Shown piece after piece: positions 1 through 9,547 of a stretch of 64,000 bases of DNA (the stretch's first letter is position 1; each line of letters begins with the position of its first letter). The stretch covers positions 1 through 64,000 of the forward strand of contig NZ_AUAO01000003.1 in the NCBI RefSeq assembly GCF_000428765.1. The letters run 5' to 3'. Origin of the DNA: Brevundimonas aveniformis DSM 17977 (GTDB taxonomy: Bacteria > Pseudomonadota > Alphaproteobacteria > Caulobacterales > Caulobacteraceae). Below the pieces are notes generated by a model that saw only the letters and a program-made list of their open reading frames with translations, did no database searches and had not been told where the DNA came from. The position numbers and the translations under genes are program-made.

Positions 1-174
1 ACGGACGCACCCCACGGTTCCGGGCCATGACCCAGCACCGCCTGCCTCTCCACCTCACCTTCGCTGGAAACCGCGAGGCGGCATCGGCGTGCCCGACGGT
101 CGACGCACCGCTCACCCCGTGACAACGCCCGCCAGGCCGGTTAGTCGTCAAAAACAACCAAGGAGGGCCTGCCC

Positions 175-561
175 ATGTTCACTCACATCGTCGTCGGCGC
201 GAATGACCCCGAGGCCTCCCGCGCCTTCTATGACGCTGCCCTGGGCGCCCTTGGCCTCGGTCCGGCGCAAGGTCCCGACCCGAAGGGCCGCTACTGGTGG
301 CGCAATGACCGGGGCGTCTCTTTCGCGGTCGGCAAGCCCATCGACGGCGATCCGGCCTGTCATGCCAACGGCGGCACCATCGGCTTTCACGCCAGGACGC
401 CCGAGATGGTCCAGGCCTTCCACGACGCCGGCGTCGCGGCGGGCGGTCGTTCCATCGAGGATCCGCCCGGTGAGCGCAACGGCCCTTTCGGAAAGCTGAT
501 CCTCGCCTATCTGCGTGATCCTGACGGCAACAAGGTCTGTGCCCTGCATCGCCCGGGCTGA
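175..561 (+). CDS. VOC family protein (glyoxalase/dioxygenase fold)
   Basis: A 128-residue single-domain protein of the vicinal oxygen chelate fold. It opens with the typical strand and helix 'FTHIVVGANDPEASRAFYDAAL' pattern (here residues 2-23) and ends with the 'YLRDPDGNKVCALH' strand (residues about 112-125), where family members often place a metal-binding acid and where the DPDGN turn is diagnostic. The substrate cannot be read from sequence. A strong ribosome-binding site (AAGGAGG, ending about 8 bases before ATG) fixes the start. It is followed closely by a GNAT gene and S-formylglutathione hydrolase, so a role in glutathione or aldehyde handling is possible but inferred from context only. 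Confidence 0.85.
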   Translation: MFTHIVVGANDPEASRAFYDAALGALGLGPAQGPDPKGRYWWRNDRGVSFAVGKPIDGDPACHANGGTIGFHARTPEMVQAFHDAGVAAGGRSIEDPPGERNGPFGKLILAYLRDPDGNKVCALHRPG

Positions 562-568
562 GGTTTGC

Positions 569-1363
569 GTGACTTTTGACGACGTCGGCCTCACGCTCAC
601 AGCCCGGACTTCGGAGGCGGTCGATCGCGCTGATCTGAAACCGGGGGCCGAGGCTCTGTTCCGGCTGTTCCTCCAGAGGGAGCCGGAGTTCGGCTTCAAC
701 CCCGACATCACGGTCGACTATCCCGAGATTGACCAGGGTGTGGACAGCCCCTTTCTGGACGAAGCTCCAGCCTATCTGGCGAAGCGGCTTGCGGAGCTGG
801 AAGCAGAAGGCCGGTCGGTCGGTCGGGTCGTGATCCTGACGACCTGGGCCGATCGGGTCGGTGCGGCGCTGACGGCAGCGGGTTGGACCGGCCAGCCCAT
901 CGATATGCCTGCCGGACCGGACGGCACCTGGACCTATGCGTTGAACCGGTCCGACGGCGCGCACACGCTCTATGTCGAGGCCGTCAATGAGGCTGACCCC
1001 AAGATCAGGCCGGACTTCCTGCTGGAATTGCATGACGCTGATGGGCGGCTACGCGGCGGGGCCTGGGGCTCGATCCATGATCGCGACGGACAGCGGTATG
1101 CCTATCTGGCCACCATGACCCTGGACGAGGGCCTGCCGCCGGGTGTTGGAACCGCCCTGGGTCAGGCCGTGGACGCCGCCATGAGGCAGGCCGGGGTCGG
1201 CGTGGTGCATCTGGGCACCCAGACGGCAGGCCCCTTCTACCGGCGGCTGGGCTATCGCATCACCCACAACCTGGTACCGGGTCTGCGGGTCAGGACCGAT
1301 GCGAACGGCCAGACGATCAGCACCGATCTGGTGATGATGGAGCGCCGACTGGCTGACGGTTGA
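569..1363 (+). CDS. GNAT family N-acetyltransferase
   Basis: A 264-residue protein whose C-terminal half looks like a GNAT domain: a strand and helix segment 'LATMTLDEGLPPGVGTALG' (acetyl-CoA loop region), then a helix rich in Ala and the closing 'PFYRRLGYR' motif that ends most GNAT folds. The N-terminal 110 residues are less conserved and probably form a second, degenerate half. I chose the GTG at 569, which lies 8 bases after the VOC stop and has GAGG upstream; an in-frame ATG at 515 would overlap the VOC gene by 47 bases. Acceptor substrate unknown. It probably forms an operon with the flanking genes. Confidence 0.75.
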   Translation: MTFDDVGLTLTARTSEAVDRADLKPGAEALFRLFLQREPEFGFNPDITVDYPEIDQGVDSPFLDEAPAYLAKRLAELEAEGRSVGRVVILTTWADRVGAALTAAGWTGQPIDMPAGPDGTWTYALNRSDGAHTLYVEAVNEADPKIRPDFLLELHDADGRLRGGAWGSIHDRDGQRYAYLATMTLDEGLPPGVGTALGQAVDAAMRQAGVGVVHLGTQTAGPFYRRLGYRITHNLVPGLRVRTDANGQTISTDLVMMERRLADG

Positions 1364-1393
1364 CGCATGGGGCCCATGCGTCGAGGAAGGGCC

Positions 1394-2227
1394 ATGGAAA
1401 CCCTCAAGACCCACACTGTCCACGGCGGCACCCTGCGCTATCTGAGGCACGACAGCGTTCAGACCGGTACGCCGATGACCCTGTCGGTGTTTGTGCCGCC
1501 CGGCGAGGGGCCGTTTCCGGTGTTGATCTGGCTGTCGGGCCTGACCTGCACTGAGGACAACTTCACCACCAAGGCCGGGGCGTACCGGGCCGCGGCCGAG
1601 CATGGCCTGATCATCGTCGCGCCCGATACGTCGCCGCGCGGCGAGGGCGTGGCGGACGATCCGGCCTATGATCTGGGGCAGGGGGCCGGCTTTTATCTGG
1701 ATGCCAGCCAGGCCCCCTGGACGCCGAATTTCCGCATGGAGTCCTATGTCATTGAGGAGTTGATCGCCCTCATCGATGCTGAGTTTCCGACAACAACGAC
1801 CCGCTCGATTCTCGGCCACTCGATGGGCGGTCACGGGGCCTTGACCCTGGCGCTGCGCCACCCGGATATGTTCCGGTCGGTGTCGGCCTTTGCTCCGATC
1901 AGTTCACCGACGCGGTGCCCGTGGGGCGAAAAAGCCTTCAGCGCCTATCTCGGCGACGACCGGTCCGCCTGGGCCGAGCACGACGCGGCCCTGTTGCTGG
2001 CCTCCGGCGCCGGGCGCGGTGCCTTCGACGACATTCTGGTCGACCAGGGCGATGCTGACCCCTTCCTGACGGAGCAGCTCAAGCCCGAGCTGTTGCGATC
2101 CGCTGCTGACGCTGTGGGACAGCGCCTGACGCTGCGGATGCAGCCAGGCTACGATCACAGCTATTTCTTCATGGCCAGCTTCATCGACGACCATGTGGCG
2201 TTTCATGCGGCACGGCTGAGGGGCTGA
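1394..2227 (+). CDS. fghA: S-formylglutathione hydrolase
   Basis: A 277-residue esterase-D type alpha/beta hydrolase that hydrolyses S-formylglutathione to formate and glutathione, the second step of glutathione-dependent formaldehyde oxidation in the cytoplasm. Family hallmarks seen are 'WLSGLTCTEDNF' (oxyanion region), the nucleophile elbow 'GHSMGGHGAL' with Ser143, the acid-bearing 'DQGDADPFL' and the C-terminal His in 'GYDHSYFF'. Length matches the family (about 280). The start at 1394 has AGGAAGG immediately upstream; an ATG at 1367 would add nine unlikely residues. The partner S-(hydroxymethyl)glutathione dehydrogenase is not in the window and may lie before base 1 (inference). Confidence 0.95.
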   Translation: METLKTHTVHGGTLRYLRHDSVQTGTPMTLSVFVPPGEGPFPVLIWLSGLTCTEDNFTTKAGAYRAAAEHGLIIVAPDTSPRGEGVADDPAYDLGQGAGFYLDASQAPWTPNFRMESYVIEELIALIDAEFPTTTTRSILGHSMGGHGALTLALRHPDMFRSVSAFAPISSPTRCPWGEKAFSAYLGDDRSAWAEHDAALLLASGAGRGAFDDILVDQGDADPFLTEQLKPELLRSAADAVGQRLTLRMQPGYDHSYFFMASFIDDHVAFHAARLRG

Positions 2228-2231
2228 CACC

Positions 2232-3701
2232 GTGGCGGGATCCGTATCCATGCAGGAGTGGCTTGCTCGGGCATCTGCCGCGCGACAGGCGGGTCGTGCA
2301 GCAGAGGCCGCGACGGCGTACGAAGCGGCCCTGGCGATCCAGCCGGCCAATCCAAACGCCTGGTACAATCTCGGTCTGATGAGGCGCCGCCTGGGGCAGT
2401 TCGAAGCCGGGCTGGAGGCCTATGCCGAGGCATTGCAAAGGGGCATCAGCGACCCGGAAGAGGTCCATCTCAATCGTGCGGTCATCCTGATTGACGACCT
2501 CGACCGACCCGAGGATGCGCAGCGCGAGTTGGCGGCCGCCCTTCATCTCAATCCTGCCTACGTTCCCGCGCTACTCAACCTTGGGAACCTGCATGAGGAC
2601 CGGGGAGCCCGGGAAGAGGCGCGCGCGACCTACGCGCATCTTCTGGCTTTGGTTCCCGACATGCCGTTGGCCTTGGCTCGGCTGGCCAATGCGACGCGGT
2701 TTTCCAGCCGCACTGATCCGCTGATCGTTCAGCTAGAGCAGGCCCTGACGCGACCGGTGGCCCAGGATGACCGGGCGGAGCTTGCGTTTGCATTGGGCCG
2801 CGCCCTGGATTCGGTGAGGGACTACGACGCCGCGTTCCAGGCGTTCAGCGCCGCGAATGCCGCCTCACGCCAGGCCTCAGGTGCCCGGTATGACCGCAAA
2901 TCCGCTGAGGCGCTGATTGGCCGCCTGATCGCCACCTTTCCTCGGAAAAGTGCGAGCTCTGCGTCTAACCGGGTTTCGCCATCTGTTTTTATTTGCGGGC
3001 ACTTCAGATCCGGCTCGACGCTGCTGGAGCGGATTCTGGTGGGACACTCCGGCCTCCGCTCAGGGGGTGAGCTGGATGTCTTGCCGTCGTTGATTGTCGG
3101 GCACCTTCAGCCCTGGCCGGAGGCTGCGGCTCGTTTGAGCCCCGATGCGACCGCCCGGTTAGCTCAGCTCTATGTCGATCAGGTCAACGCGCGGCGTCCG
3201 GGGGCTGGCCTGGCCATCGACAAGCGCCCGGACAATTTCCTGGCCATCGGTCTGATCAAGACGCTGTTTCCGTCGGCCAGGATTCTCCACACCATACGGG
3301 ACGCGCGAGACGTCGCGCTCTCGAACTGGATGCTGCACCTGAGTCCGAGCATGGCCTACGCCCTGGATCTGGAGGATCTGGCCCACTGGCATGGCTGCTA
3401 TCGGCGCCTGATGGACCATTGGAAGGCGCTCTGGCCTTCGGACATTCTGGATGTTGACTATGACCGTCTTGTCCGGGAGCCAGAGGCCGCGATCAAGGAT
3501 GTGACGACCTTTCTTGGTTTGGCGTGGGAACCTGACGTTCTGGACTTTTCGGCACGGCAAGGCGCGGTGCGGACCGCCAGCGTCTGGCAGGTGCGTGAGC
3601 CGCTCTACTCGACCAGTTCCGGGCGCTGGCGAAACTATGCCGGCTGGTTGCCTGAGCGTTGGCCGGCGACCCTCGATGTGCCTGACCAGATCGAGAACTG
3701 A
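2232..3701 (+). CDS. Tetratricopeptide repeat sulfotransferase family protein
   Basis: A 489-residue two-part protein. Residues about 1-230 are TPR helices ('AWYNLGLMRRRLGQFEAGLE', 'ALLNLGNLHEDRG'), and residues about 250-489 form a sulfotransferase domain. The 5'-phosphosulfate loop is visible as 'FICGHFRSGSTLLERIL' (near residue 255), and 'HTIRDARDVALSNW' resembles the 3'-phosphate-binding segment. Such TPR-sulfotransferases use PAPS, but the acceptor (glycan, peptide or lipid) is unknown. GTG at 2232 starts 4 bases after the fghA stop; an ATG at 2250 is an alternative start. Same-strand spacing suggests co-transcription with fghA, though no functional link is obvious. Confidence 0.88.
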   Translation: MAGSVSMQEWLARASAARQAGRAAEAATAYEAALAIQPANPNAWYNLGLMRRRLGQFEAGLEAYAEALQRGISDPEEVHLNRAVILIDDLDRPEDAQRELAAALHLNPAYVPALLNLGNLHEDRGAREEARATYAHLLALVPDMPLALARLANATRFSSRTDPLIVQLEQALTRPVAQDDRAELAFALGRALDSVRDYDAAFQAFSAANAASRQASGARYDRKSAEALIGRLIATFPRKSASSASNRVSPSVFICGHFRSGSTLLERILVGHSGLRSGGELDVLPSLIVGHLQPWPEAAARLSPDATARLAQLYVDQVNARRPGAGLAIDKRPDNFLAIGLIKTLFPSARILHTIRDARDVALSNWMLHLSPSMAYALDLEDLAHWHGCYRRLMDHWKALWPSDILDVDYDRLVREPEAAIKDVTTFLGLAWEPDVLDFSARQGAVRTASVWQVREPLYSTSSGRWRNYAGWLPERWPATLDVPDQIEN

Positions 3702-3792
3702 ACCCTGGGAAGCGTGCAATCTGACTGGGCAGTCCGATCGATTTCAAGGACACCTATTTGATGACGCCAGGAACGAATTCGTGTTTCGCGGC

Positions 3793-3820
3793 TTGGCATT
3801 GCCAGCGGCTCGCCTAGATA
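3793..3820 (+). promoter_or_regulatory. Candidate housekeeping promoter for sodB
   Basis: TTGGCA (3793-3798) and TAGATA (3815-3820) are separated by 16 bases and lie 36 bases before the sodB start. This is a visual match only. Confidence 0.35.
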
Positions 3821-3856
3821 CGGCGTAGCTGAAGATTCTTCTCAAGGAGCCGTTCC

Positions 3857-4468
3857 ATGGCCTTCACCCTGCCGCCCCTTCCTTATGCCTATGACGCCCT
3901 GGAGCCGGCCATCGACGCCGAAACGATGACCTTCCACCACGACAAGCACCATCAGGCCTATGTCGACAACCTGAACAAGGCCGTCGATGCCGACGCCTCG
4001 CTAGCCGGCAAGTCGATGGAAGAGATGTTCGCCACTATGTCCAAGCTGCCCAAGGCCGTGCGCAACAACGGTGGCGGTCACTGGAACCACAGCCTGTTCT
4101 GGGAGCTTATGGCGCCGCACGGTCAGACGGGTGAGCCGTCCGCTGAACTGGCCGCCGCCATCGACCGCGATCTGGGCGGCCTGGACAAGTTCATGGCTGA
4201 CTTCAATGCCGCCGGTGCCGGCCAGTTCGGCTCCGGCTGGGCCTGGCTGATCGTTCAGGACGGCAAGCTGAAGATCACCTCCACGCCGAACCAGGACAAC
4301 CCGCTGATGGACGTCGCCGACGAAAAGGGTGCCGTGGTCCTGGGTGCCGACGTCTGGGAGCACGCCTATTACCTGAAGTACCAGAACCGCCGGGCCGACT
4401 ACCTCAAGGCCTTCTGGTCGGTGGTGAACTGGAACAAGGTCAACCAGCTTTACGCGGCTGCGATCTGA
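3857..4468 (+). CDS. sodB: Superoxide dismutase, Fe/Mn family
   Basis: A 203-residue cytoplasmic superoxide dismutase converting superoxide to oxygen and hydrogen peroxide. The four metal ligands are His27 ('TFHHDKHH'), His78 ('HWNHSLFW'), Asp165 and His169 ('DVWEHAYY'). It has no signal peptide. Metal preference is ambiguous: the outer-sphere residues are Gly74 (four before His78) and Gln146 ('STPNQDNPL'), the arrangement usual for Mn enzymes, although close relatives in this lineage are commonly annotated as Fe-SOD. AAGGAGC lies 8 bases before the ATG. It is monocistronic, judging by the gaps of 155 and 92 bases on either side. Confidence 0.96.
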   Translation: MAFTLPPLPYAYDALEPAIDAETMTFHHDKHHQAYVDNLNKAVDADASLAGKSMEEMFATMSKLPKAVRNNGGGHWNHSLFWELMAPHGQTGEPSAELAAAIDRDLGGLDKFMADFNAAGAGQFGSGWAWLIVQDGKLKITSTPNQDNPLMDVADEKGAVVLGADVWEHAYYLKYQNRRADYLKAFWSVVNWNKVNQLYAAAI

Positions 4469-4560
4469 TCCCGCTGGGCTAGAGCGGCGTTGACATGCCG
4501 GCCTGCGAACCTTCCAAATCCAGGTAACGCCGAATTTCGGTGGGCGATGGAGGATTGCAG

Positions 4561-5133
4561 GTGGCTATTCGCTCATGTCTAGCAGTCTTGGTGCTGGCTG
4601 CGTCGCTTGGCGTGGCCGCGGAGGCTGCGGCCCAGTCTCGACCGACCATAGGCCCGCCCGCACCACCGCTACCGTCACCACGGCCTCCTGTCGCGCCGCT
4701 TTCGCAAGCACAGGTCCAGGCGTCAGTGCGACAGGCGACCGGTCGTCTCGACGCCTCTGTGACCGGTGCGCCGATTACCGTGTCGGTGCGGCAGCCCTAC
4801 CACGCCGCGACCGGGGCCAGCCTTGGTTTCGGCAACGCCTATCAGGTCTTGCCCCAGGCGAATGAAGCGTTGCTACCTGCCGGGCAGACGGGGGGGCTTG
4901 CCATCGTCACCCTGCCGAACACCTTCACTGGCGAAACAATGATCGATTGCGAGATTGCCAATGCAATGTCGGTCCGTTGGTTCGGAGCCTCAGAGGAGGC
5001 GGGCGAGGTTGGGACGATGAATAACCACGCCGTCTTCGTTGTGCCCGCGTCGGCTGGAAGTACGATCTATATTCAGTCGTTGAGCGTGGGCTCCTGGACG
5101 TTGCAGGCCTGCCGGTTGCAGCGCGTCCACTGA
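4561..5133 (+). CDS. Secreted hypothetical protein, tandem paralogue A
   Basis: A 190-residue protein of unknown function with a clear signal peptide (hydrophobic stretch 'LAVLVLAASLGVAAEAAAQ') followed by a proline-rich linker (residues about 30-50) and a globular domain. The GTG at 4561 is preceded by TGGAGGA at good spacing, so it is preferred to the ATG at 4540. The domain shares with the next gene 'SQ/DSQVxA..R', 'GAPITVSVRQPY', a single Asp-Cys pair mid-domain, 'NHAVFVVPA' and a closing 'CRLQ'. The two conserved cysteines may form a disulfide in the periplasm (inference). I do not recognise the family. Confidence 0.7.
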   Translation: MAIRSCLAVLVLAASLGVAAEAAAQSRPTIGPPAPPLPSPRPPVAPLSQAQVQASVRQATGRLDASVTGAPITVSVRQPYHAATGASLGFGNAYQVLPQANEALLPAGQTGGLAIVTLPNTFTGETMIDCEIANAMSVRWFGASEEAGEVGTMNNHAVFVVPASAGSTIYIQSLSVGSWTLQACRLQRVH

Positions 5134-5140
5134 GCGGTCG

Positions 5141-5162
5141 GGCAGCCTCAGCAATGGCTGCC
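5141..5162 (+). terminator. Possible hairpin terminator after paralogue A
   Basis: GGCAGCC (5141-5147) and GGCTGCC (5156-5162) form a perfect 7-bp stem with an 8-base loop just after the upstream stop codon. There is no clear T-run, so termination is only suggested. Confidence 0.3.
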
Positions 5163-5312
5163 GTCGTATGCTCTTAACGCAGGTACTTTATCGAGCGAGC
5201 TCTCGGATGCGCTCTTGCCGCTGCGGCCTGCCTTAAGACTCGGCGACACAACTGAATTTGCTCGCCCCGAGGCTTCGGGTAACGTCGCAATGTGGGAATG
5301 GAGGTCAATGCC

Positions 5313-5894
5313 ATGATGTCTCGTGTGCTGTTTGTAGTGAACCTTGGTCTTGCATGGGTGATAATCTCGAGCACGGTTTTAGCTCAGCCGCAGATTGCGC
5401 CAGGCCGGGGGCCCCGCTCCGAGCCGCCGGTGCCAACTACATTGCCTGAAATCCCGCCGCTTCCGGACTCTCAGGTTCGCGCGGAGCTGAGGCGTTGGCT
5501 TGGACGAGACAATTTTTCTTTCAGAGGGTCTGCGATCACCCTCTCCGTGCAGCGACCTTATGACTCGGCGTCTCAAATCGCCCTGGGCTTCAGGAATGCC
5601 ACTTATGCACTTTCGGGAATCAATCGGGCCTGGTTTGGACAATGGGGAGTGACCGGGGTGGTCGAGGTGAGTTTCCCACCAGCCAGCGAAGGCCTCTATG
5701 CGGTCGATTGTGCGCTTTGGGGCACCAGAGAAATTCAGTGGAGCGGCATGCATGAAGGCAGAGGCACTGTCACCGTGATTGACGATCATGCTGTCTTCGT
5801 TGTGCCAGCGACCTTCCAGAATACAATCACTATTCGGCCTGTCGAAGCGGAGGACTGGGGGTTCCATAGCTGTCGCCTTCAACCCCTTCAGTGA
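5313..5894 (+). CDS. Secreted hypothetical protein, tandem paralogue B
   Basis: A 193-residue exported protein and divergent paralogue of the preceding gene: signal peptide ending near 'STVLAQ', proline-rich linker ('PPVPTTLPEIPPLPDSQV'), then the shared domain with 'GSAITLSVQRPY', 'YAVDCALWG', 'DHAVFVVPA' and terminal 'CRLQPLQ'. The start at 5313 is chosen because GGAGG (5300-5304) sits 8 bases upstream; an ATG at 5292 has no such site. Codon use is somewhat less GC-rich than its neighbours. No function is recognised; the pair looks like a local duplication that has diverged strongly. Confidence 0.7.
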   Translation: MMSRVLFVVNLGLAWVIISSTVLAQPQIAPGRGPRSEPPVPTTLPEIPPLPDSQVRAELRRWLGRDNFSFRGSAITLSVQRPYDSASQIALGFRNATYALSGINRAWFGQWGVTGVVEVSFPPASEGLYAVDCALWGTREIQWSGMHEGRGTVTVIDDHAVFVVPATFQNTITIRPVEAEDWGFHSCRLQPLQ

Positions 5895-6106
5895 TAGCGC
5901 CTCAGATTCGTCCGCAACTCGCATAAAATTCGTTTGTCGTTCGGGCTTGGGAACGGCCTTGGTCCGAAGTGCTTGGATGGGCCAAGCGCTTGTGTTTCAG
6001 ATTCTGGTCATGCTGGAACAGGTGCGGACAAAGGGGAGTGCAAGCAGACCAACGATGTCGTATTTGTCTTGGTATCTACCATTCTCAGTCGACTTGGAGC
6101 CCCGCC

Positions 6107-7183
6107 GTGATCCGATTTCTCTGCCTCTTTGTGCTGACACTCGCGTTCGCTGGATCGGCTGCGGCCCAGAATGTCGCCGCTGACGCCGGCGATGAACCGT
6201 TGCGCTGGACTATCGCCATTCACGGCGGAGCTGGAACCATCGAGCGCAGCCAGATGACGCCCGAGCGCGATGCGGAATACCGGGCGGCCTTGACCGCTGC
6301 CATCGAGGCCGGGTCCGAGGTGCTGCGCAACGGCGGCTCGTCGCTCGACGCCATCCAGGCCTCCATCGAGGTCATGGAAGACAATCCGATGTTCAACGCC
6401 GGGCGCGGCGCGGTCTTCACGGCCGAGGGCGCCAACTCGCTCGACGCCGCCATCATGGACGGCGAAATGATGCGGGCCGGCGCCGTCGCCGGCGTCTCGC
6501 GCACGCGCCACCCCATCGCCCTGGCCCGCGCCGTCATGGAGCAGTCGCCCCACGTCATGCTGGCCGGGGAGGGGGCGGACGCCTTCGCCGTCTCAGTCGG
6601 CCTGGAACAGGTGGAGCCGGCCTTTTTCTTCACCCAGCGCCGCTGGGACCAGTTGATCGAAACCCTGAATCAGCGCGGCTGGCCAATCCCCGAGCGTCCG
6701 GCCGGCACGGAGCCCACCCCTGGGGCTTCTGCCGCACTCAGCGACGGCGACGACCACCGCTTCGGCACCGTCGGCGTCGTGGCCGTCGACAGCCAGGGTC
6801 GCATCGCGGCGGGCACCTCCACTGGCGGCACCACGGCCAAGCGTTGGGGCCGGATTGGTGACACGCCGGTCATCGGCGCCGGCACCTGGGCCGGACGCGG
6901 CTGCGCCGTCTCGGCGACCGGAACGGGCGAGTATTTCATCCGCCTGACGGTGGCGCGTGACATTTGCGGCCTGAACGACATCAACGACATGCCGATCGCC
7001 GAGGCGGCCGAGGCCATGATCAGTGAACTTGGCGCGATCGGCGGCGACGGCGGCGTCATCGCCCTGACGACCGACGGCTCGGTGGCCTTCTCGATGAACA
7101 CCTCGGGGATGTACCGCGGCTGGGCCGACCAGGACACCGCGCCCCGGGTGGCCATCTATTCGGATGAGGACGTCCTGCCCTGA
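6107..7183 (+). CDS. Isoaspartyl peptidase / type III L-asparaginase, exported
   Basis: A 358-residue N-terminal-nucleophile hydrolase of the IaaA/asparaginase-2 family. It cleaves beta-aspartyl dipeptides and often L-asparagine after self-cleavage into alpha and beta chains. Seen: 'IAIHGGAGTI' near the mature N-terminus, 'NAGRGAVFTAEG', and the autocleavage site before Thr221 in 'HRFGTVGVVAVD', followed by 'AGTSTGGTTAKRWGRIGD' and 'SATGTGEYFI'. The GTG at 6107 has GGAG 7 bases upstream and opens directly onto a signal peptide ('LCLFVLTLAFAGSAAAQ'), so the enzyme is predicted to be periplasmic. Longer upstream extensions to 5969 lack a plausible ribosome site. Confidence 0.9.
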   Translation: MIRFLCLFVLTLAFAGSAAAQNVAADAGDEPLRWTIAIHGGAGTIERSQMTPERDAEYRAALTAAIEAGSEVLRNGGSSLDAIQASIEVMEDNPMFNAGRGAVFTAEGANSLDAAIMDGEMMRAGAVAGVSRTRHPIALARAVMEQSPHVMLAGEGADAFAVSVGLEQVEPAFFFTQRRWDQLIETLNQRGWPIPERPAGTEPTPGASAALSDGDDHRFGTVGVVAVDSQGRIAAGTSTGGTTAKRWGRIGDTPVIGAGTWAGRGCAVSATGTGEYFIRLTVARDICGLNDINDMPIAEAAEAMISELGAIGGDGGVIALTTDGSVAFSMNTSGMYRGWADQDTAPRVAIYSDEDVLP

Positions 7184-7238
7184 GGCGATGGACCGCCGCC
7201 GCCGGGGCCGAATTCGTCGGCTGATTGGCGGCGTCGTC

Positions 7239-7268
7239 CTTGACTCCCCGCCAGCCTCTGCCTACCTC
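7239..7268 (+). promoter_or_regulatory. Candidate heat-shock (RpoH-type) promoter for groESL
   Basis: CTTGAC (7239-7244) and CCTACCTC (7261-7268) are arranged like alphaproteobacterial sigma-32 promoters, directly upstream of the CIRCE operator. This is a visual match only. Confidence 0.4.
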
Positions 7269-7278
7269 CCGGACGCCT

Positions 7279-7305
7279 TTGGCACTCAGACACGACGACT
7301 GCTAG
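7279..7305 (+). promoter_or_regulatory. CIRCE operator (HrcA binding site)
   Basis: The inverted repeat TTGGCACTC (7279-7287), nine bases, GACTGCTAG (7297-7305) matches the CIRCE consensus at 8/9 and 7/9 positions with the exact N9 spacer. It lies 48 bases before groES. HrcA repression of groESL through CIRCE is established in related Caulobacter. Confidence 0.85.
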
Positions 7306-7353
7306 CAGGCGCGACTGAGGGCCGCTCAACTGTCCACTAGGGAGACACATCAC

Positions 7354-7641
7354 ATGGCGTTTCGTCCGCTCGGCGACCGCGTCCTGGTCAAGCGCGTCCA
7401 GGAAGAAGAAAAGACGGCTGGCGGGATCATCATCCCCGACAATGCCAAGGAAAAGCCGCAGGAAGGCGAAGTCGTCGCCGTCGGCCCCGGGGCCCGCGAC
7501 GATGATGGCGACTTCATCAAGATGGAACTGTCGGTCGGCGACCGCATCCTGTTCGGCAAGTGGTCGGGCTCGGAAGTGAAGATCGACGGTCAAGACCTCA
7601 TCATCATGAAGGAATCGGACGTCCTGGGCGTGCTGTCCTAA
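7354..7641 (+). CDS. groS: Co-chaperonin GroES
   Basis: A 95-residue GroES that caps the GroEL ring and contributes to the folding cage. The full-length family pattern is visible: '[13 protein letters not shown]' at the N-terminus, the mobile loop '[18 protein letters not shown]', 'GEVVAVGPG', '[16 protein letters not shown]' and the terminal 'ESDVLGVL'. It is first in the operon with groEL, 56 bases upstream of it, behind a CIRCE element and a candidate RpoH promoter, so it is expected to be induced by heat shock. Confidence 0.98.
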   Translation: MAFRPLGDRVLVKRVQEEEKTAGGIIIPDNAKEKPQEGEVVAVGPGARDDDGDFIKMELSVGDRILFGKWSGSEVKIDGQDLIIMKESDVLGVLS

Positions 7642-7679
7642 GCACCCGGCACCGCCGAACCTCTTTCCCGAAATTCTGA

Positions 7680-9341
<1,662 letters not shown>

Positions 9342-9370
9342 TCCAGCCGTTCAGACCCGAACGACGGAAA

Positions 9371-9400
9371 GGGTGGGAGCGAAAGCTCCCGCCCTTTTTC
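9371..9400 (+). terminator. Rho-independent terminator of groESL
   Basis: GGGTGGGAGC (9371-9380), loop GAAA, GCTCCCGCCC (9385-9394) form a 10-bp stem with one G-T pair, followed directly by TTTTTC. It lies 30 bases after the groEL stop. Confidence 0.92.
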
Positions 9401-9547
9401 TTTGTATCGACCCACGCGAGCCGCCTCGGGACGGTTGGCGTGTGAAGATTGTCAGATTTCAACAGAAAATCAGTCTTGGAAGCCCCGTTCTCGCGGGCTA
9501 GCAAGGGTCGTCGATCGGCCAAAGGGGCATCGGCAGGGGGATATTTC

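Noticed and set aside
1..174. A coding gene before the VOC gene
   Set aside because: Frames here have no ribosome site or motif; the stretch looks non-coding, perhaps the promoter region and the 3' flank of a gene outside the window.
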